Below are positions 60,290-64,000 of a stretch of 64,000 nucleotides of DNA, piece after piece (the first letter of the stretch is position 1; the number at the start of each line of letters is the position of its first letter). A model generated the notes under the pieces. It had not been told where the DNA came from, did not search any database, and saw only the letters and a program-made list of their open reading frames with translations. The translations under genes were made by a program, and so were the position numbers. The stretch lies in assembly GCA_964446585.1 (NCBI GenBank), contig CAYUPI010000030.1:1-64000 (forward strand), in the 5' to 3' direction. The stretch is from CAYUPI01 sp964446585. Its GTDB lineage: Bacteria > Verrucomicrobiota > Verrucomicrobiia > Limisphaerales > UBA8199.

Positions 60290-63200
60290 TCACGGTTTAA
60301 CGTTGACGGAGAATGTGAGGTCGCCTGAGCCGCGCGGGCCTTCGTAATGGAGCGTGGCTGTCCAAGAGCCGGCCATGTCAGGCTTGACCTGGGCGCGGTA
60401 TTGGCCGGCGGTGCGGGTGGGCTGGACGATTGCGGTGCTGCGCATATTCATCCCTGGCATGTTCATGCCGAGATCAAAGTTCACTGTGCCGACATCAACC
60501 AGCTCTCCGGTCGCAGCATCATGGAATTCAATCAGGAGTTCGTTCATCTCTTTGCGAAGATCCCCTTTCGGATGGATAAACTCCACCTTCAGTCCGTTGA
60601 CGGTTTGAGTCGCGAAAGTTGCTCCGGAAGCCGATCCGCGAGAGGAACCGAACTTCTGCCAGGCGAAGTAACCAGCGATAGCAATGACGAGAAGTGTGAC
60701 GAGCGTCGCCGCATAGAGCTTGAAACGTCGAAAGCGTGCGGCCGGAGCGGAGGATACCGGGTGAAGGGGTGAGGGGGGTTCAGGAGCGCCGGGGGCCTTT
60801 GAGAGCAGCATGTCGTCGCGGTTTTCTTTGGGAAGGTTATGGCGACGCCAGATTAGGTAGATGGCCGGATAGATGAGAAGTTCGAGAACGCCGGACGTGA
60901 TCACGCCGCCGATCATCGGCGCGGCGATGCGTTTCATTACATCGGCTCCAGCCTGATTGGTGGGCGACCACATGATCGGAAGCAGGCCGAAAAGAATGGC
61001 CGCGATGGTCATGACCTTGGGTCGTATGCGCTGGACTGCGCCTTCGATGATGGCCGCCTGTAAATCTCCCATGGTTGCCATGCGGCCTTCTCCTCGGAAT
61101 TTATCCCAGGCATGATCGAGGTAGAGGAGCATGACAACGCCAGTTTCGGCGTCCAATCCGGCCAGTGCAATGATACCCACCCAGACTGCGGTGCTGAGGT
61201 TGTAGCCCAAAATGTAGAGAAGCCAAAACGCGCCCACGAGGGAGAAAGGAACGGCCATCAGCACGATGGCTGTTTTGATGGCCGAGCGCGTGTTGAGATA
61301 GATGAGGACAAAGATCAGGAGCAGAGTGAAGGGGGCGATGAGCAAGAACCGCTTGAAAGCGCGCTGCTGATACTCAAATGACCCGGCCCATTGAATGTAA
61401 TAACCGGCCGGGAATTGCACTTGCTCGCGAATGCGCTGTGCCGCTTGCTTGACGTAGCCGCCGATATCGTCGGTCGTGACATCCACAAAAACGAACCCCA
61501 CTTGTTGAGCGTTTTCGGTGCGGATGGACGGCGGGCCGGTTTTGAACGAGATGTCTGCGAGAGCTGCTATCGGGATTTGAACCGGAGTGTCGCTGTATCG
61601 GGGTGTCGGGGAGTCGGAACCGGCGTCCATCACCGGTGAGCCGACACTCCGGCTCTCGGATTCGTTCATCCCTCCAGGGGCTGCCACCAGAACACGCTTG
61701 AGGGCGTCCAGGTCTTCACGGAAGTCGCGAGCATATCGCACGTTGACTGGATAACGTTCGCGGCCTTCGACGGTGGTGGCGATAGTTTTGCCGCCGATGG
61801 CGGTTTCGATGATGTCGTTTACATCACCGACATTGAAGCCATAGCGAGCGGCCTCGCGGCGCTTCACGGCGAAATCCAGAAAATAACCTCCGGTGGTGCG
61901 CTCCGCGAAAACGCTGCGCGTGTTTGGAAAGTCGGTCAGCGCCTTCTCGATCTGGATGGCCACATTCTGAATGGTTCCGAGATCAGGACCGAAGACTTTG
62001 ATTCCGAGGACTGACCGAAAACCTGTGGTGAGCATTTCGGTGCGAGTTTGGATGGGCATCCAGAAGATGTTGGCCATGCCGGGCGTCTTGACCTTTTCGT
62101 TCATCTCGGCGATGAGCTTTTCCCAGGTCATGCCGGGCCGCCACTGATCGCTCGGCTTGAGTTTGACGACGGTCTCAACCATGGAGAGCGGAGCGGGATC
62201 AGTGGCCGTGTCAGCGTAACCGGCTTTGCCGAAAACGCGCTCGACTTCGGGAAATTTGCGGAGCATGCGATCCTGAATCTGCAAGATTTTGACTGCCTCA
62301 TTGATCGAGATGCCGGGCACGGCGGTGGGCATGTAAAGGATGTCCCCCTCATTGAGCGGCGGCATGAATTGCTTGCCTAGTTGCTTATAGGGAAAAATGG
62401 TCGCAGCCAGGATAACGAGCGCCGCGAAGATGGTGAGCCACCGGAATCTCAGGACGAAGTGAACGAATGGTTGATAAGCAGCGATGAGGAAGCGGTTGAT
62501 AGGGTTTTTGATCTCTGGGGTGATCTTGCCGCGAATGAAGAGGATCATCAGGATGGGCACGAGGGTCACGCCCAGCAACGAAGCAAAGAACATGGAGAAG
62601 GTCTTAGTAAAGGCCAGCGGACTGAAAAGGCGTCCTTCCTGAGATTCAAGGGTGAACACGGGAATGAAGCTCACGGTGATGACCAGGAGTGAGAAGAAGA
62701 GCGGGCGGCCAACGCTTTTGGCGGCGGAGACTATGACGTCAATACGTTCGGTATTGGATGGGTCACGGCCTTTCTGCTCGCGGAAATGCTCGAGGAACTT
62801 ATGGGCGTTTTCGACCATGATGATGGCCGAGTCCACCATTGCGCCAATAGCGATGGCGATGCCGCCCAGGGACATGATATTGGAGGTGAGGTGCAGCCAG
62901 TACATGGGGAGGAACGCCATGACGATGGCGATAGGAAGGGTTATTATGGCCACGAAGGCCGAGCGCAAATGCCAGAGGAAAATGATGCAGACGAGAGCGA
63001 CAATGATGCTTTCCTCGATTAATTTCTCGCGCAAGGTAGCAATCGAACGCTTGATAAGCTGGCTGCGGTCGTAGGTGACGGCCAATTCAACTCCCTGCGG
63101 AAACGATGACTTAATTTCTTCGAGCTTTTTCTTTACGCCATCAATCACAGTGAGCGCATTTTCTCCGTAGCGCATGATGACGATGCCGCCCACAACCTCC

Positions 63201-64000
63201 CCAGAGCCGTCAAGTTCGGCGAGCCCGCGCCGGATGTCAGGTCCTAAATGGACGGTGCCAATGTTTCTGAGATAGACTGGCGTTCCGCCGACAACTTTGA
63301 GTGTGATGTTTTCGATGTCCTCGATTTTTTTGATATAGCCACGGCCGCGTACGAAGTACTCGGTTGAACCAACTTCGAAGAGTTTTCCGCCAACGTCCGC
63401 ATTCGACATTCGAATTTTGGCAACCACGTCGCTGAGGGGAATTCCGTAAGCGACAAGCTTGTTGGGATCGAGATCCACCTGGTACTGGCGCACAAAGCCG
63501 CCAACGGGAGCGACTTCGGCAACGCCTTTGACCGCTTCAAGGGCATAGCGGAGATGCCAATCCTGGAAAGTGCGCAGGTCGGCGAGGCTGTTTTTGGCGG
63601 TCTTGTCGACCAGTGCATATTCGAACACCCAGCCGACACCGGTCGCATCCGGGCCGATGACCGGGTTTACGCCCTCGGGCAACATGCCGCGCACGGAGTT
63701 CAGGTACTCGATGACGCGTGAGCGCGCCCAATAGATGTCCGTGCCGTCCTGGAAAATCACATAAACGAAGGATTTTCCGAACATGGATTCGCCACGGACA
63801 AATTTCACTCTGGGCGCGGCGATGAAGCGCGTGGAGATTGGGTAAGTGATCTGGTCCTCGACAAGGTCCGGTGAGCGGCCCTCCCAATCGGTCGTGATGA
63901 TCACCTGAACGTCGCTCAGGTCAGGGATGGCATCCAGAGGCGTGTGGAGCAGCGCCCAGATGCCGCCGGCGATGCCGAAAATAGTCATGATGAGGATCAG
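60290..64000 (-). CDS. CusA/CzcA heavy-metal RND efflux pump with C-terminal FixH/YtkA-like domain (5' end outside the window)
   Basis: The frame is open to the window edge; 1232 residues are visible from 63988 and only about 15-20 N-terminal residues are missing. The HME-RND start PLDAIPDLSDVQVI, WEGRSPDLVEDQITYP and the membrane motifs AIAIGAMVDSAIIMVENAHK and GIIALAGLDAETGVVMLLYLDH mark a CusA/CzcA-type inner-membrane proton/metal antiporter. After the normal end (RRHNLPKENRDD) come a Pro-rich linker, one extra membrane segment (LVTLLVIAIAGYFAWQKF) and a periplasmic FixH/YtkA-like domain with MNMPGMNM, a possible Cu(I) site. An in-frame 30-residue insertion lies near 61580-61660. CusB and CusC partners are presumably beyond the edge. 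Confidence 0.92.
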   Translation of the reverse strand: MILIMTIFGIAGGIWALLHTPLDAIPDLSDVQVIITTDWEGRSPDLVEDQITYPISTRFIAAPRVKFVRGESMFGKSFVYVIFQDGTDIYWARSRVIEYLNSVRGMLPEGVNPVIGPDATGVGWVFEYALVDKTAKNSLADLRTFQDWHLRYALEAVKGVAEVAPVGGFVRQYQVDLDPNKLVAYGIPLSDVVAKIRMSNADVGGKLFEVGSTEYFVRGRGYIKKIEDIENITLKVVGGTPVYLRNIGTVHLGPDIRRGLAELDGSGEVVGGIVIMRYGENALTVIDGVKKKLEEIKSSFPQGVELAVTYDRSQLIKRSIATLREKLIEESIIVALVCIIFLWHLRSAFVAIITLPIAIVMAFLPMYWLHLTSNIMSLGGIAIAIGAMVDSAIIMVENAHKFLEHFREQKGRDPSNTERIDVIVSAAKSVGRPLFFSLLVITVSFIPVFTLESQEGRLFSPLAFTKTFSMFFASLLGVTLVPILMILFIRGKITPEIKNPINRFLIAAYQPFVHFVLRFRWLTIFAALVILAATIFPYKQLGKQFMPPLNEGDILYMPTAVPGISINEAVKILQIQDRMLRKFPEVERVFGKAGYADTATDPAPLSMVETVVKLKPSDQWRPGMTWEKLIAEMNEKVKTPGMANIFWMPIQTRTEMLTTGFRSVLGIKVFGPDLGTIQNVAIQIEKALTDFPNTRSVFAERTTGGYFLDFAVKRREAARYGFNVGDVNDIIETAIGGKTIATTVEGRERYPVNVRYARDFREDLDALKRVLVAAPGGMNESESRSVGSPVMDAGSDSPTPRYSDTPVQIPIAALADISFKTGPPSIRTENAQQVGFVFVDVTTDDIGGYVKQAAQRIREQVQFPAGYYIQWAGSFEYQQRAFKRFLLIAPFTLLLIFVLIYLNTRSAIKTAIVLMAVPFSLVGAFWLLYILGYNLSTAVWVGIIALAGLDAETGVVMLLYLDHAWDKFRGEGRMATMGDLQAAIIEGAVQRIRPKVMTIAAILFGLLPIMWSPTNQAGADVMKRIAAPMIGGVITSGVLELLIYPAIYLIWRRHNLPKENRDDMLLSKAPGAPEPPSPLHPVSSAPAARFRRFKLYAATLVTLLVIAIAGYFAWQKFGSSRGSASGATFATQTVNGLKVEFIHPKGDLRKEMNELLIEFHDAATGELVDVGTVNFDLGMNMPGMNMRSTAIVQPTRTAGQYRAQVKPDMAGSWTATLHYEGPRGSGDLTFSVNVKP
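61582..61652. repeat. Inverted-repeat element inserted in frame in the RND pump gene
   Basis: Perfect 11-bp arms, CCGGAGTGTCG at 61582-61592 and CGACACTCCGG at 61642-61652, bracket a G+C-rich segment with further GTCGG repeats. On the minus strand it encodes a Ser/Pro/Asp-rich stretch (around SVGSPVMDAGSDSP) between two conserved pump segments (VLVAAPGG and IPIAALADISF). From memory, relatives have only a few residues here. It preserves the frame. Confidence 0.6.

Overview
The window reads as a chromosomal segment of a Verrucomicrobiota-type (PVC superphylum) bacterium. This is inferred from gene content: a PVC-type heme-binding dehydrogenase with HEAT repeats, a secreted sulfatase, a Tat-exported Gfo/Idh/MocA oxidoreductase, a PQQ-type propeller protein, high G+C, and many short inverted repeats scattered between genes. 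No rRNA, tRNA, transposase, integrase or CRISPR array was recognised.

Layout. 1-6 kb: an intrinsic terminator at the left edge, GTP-type PEP carboxykinase (minus), an internally deleted TPR protein, and a P1B-4 type metal ATPase (plus). 6-22.7 kb: envelope and secreted proteins, namely a membrane protein, a large C45-type autoproteolytic hydrolase, a PVC cytochrome/dehydrogenase broken by one in-frame TAG, a PQQ propeller, a sulfatase coupled to a secreted protein, a ROK-like protein, and a di-heme peroxidase fused to a parallel beta-helix. 22.9-31.5 kb: a signalling cluster with a 2290-residue soluble hybrid histidine kinase (about fourteen 92-residue HAMP-type repeats, GAF, kinase, three receivers), a REC-histidine kinase and a stand-alone receiver. 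31.6-42.4 kb: small-molecule genes (Gfo/Idh/MocA oxidoreductase, PIG-L deacetylase, guanine deaminase in an overlapping operon), a Phd/VapC-type toxin-antitoxin pair, NadA, an OPT transporter, a flavin reductase, and a PiT phosphate transporter with its DUF47 partner. 42.6-50.7 kb: an AraC regulator beside a two-partner secretion pair (TpsB with three POTRA-like units, then a 1495-residue TpsA exoprotein).

51.5-64 kb: a metal/metalloid resistance neighbourhood. It holds a small Cys-containing protein, an outer-membrane barrel-like protein, an aquaporin translationally coupled to a broken arsC, a secreted Cys protein, a CopZ-type [2Fe-2S] metallochaperone and a CusA/CzcA RND pump carrying a C-terminal FixH/YtkA-like domain; the pump runs off the right edge. 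A restriction block (MmeI-like fused methyltransferase/nuclease, a 47-codon ORF and an Mrr-like nuclease) plus a VOC protein sits between the two halves and may be an insertion.

The most unusual points are: the HAMP-repeat kinase; short inverted repeats lying inside two coding sequences (the CusA pump and the TpsA leader) as well as between genes; the peroxidase/beta-helix and CusA/FixH fusions; single-event decay of the PVC cytochrome gene and arsC; and the restriction block dividing the metal cluster. Family assignments come from motif recognition by eye without database searches.
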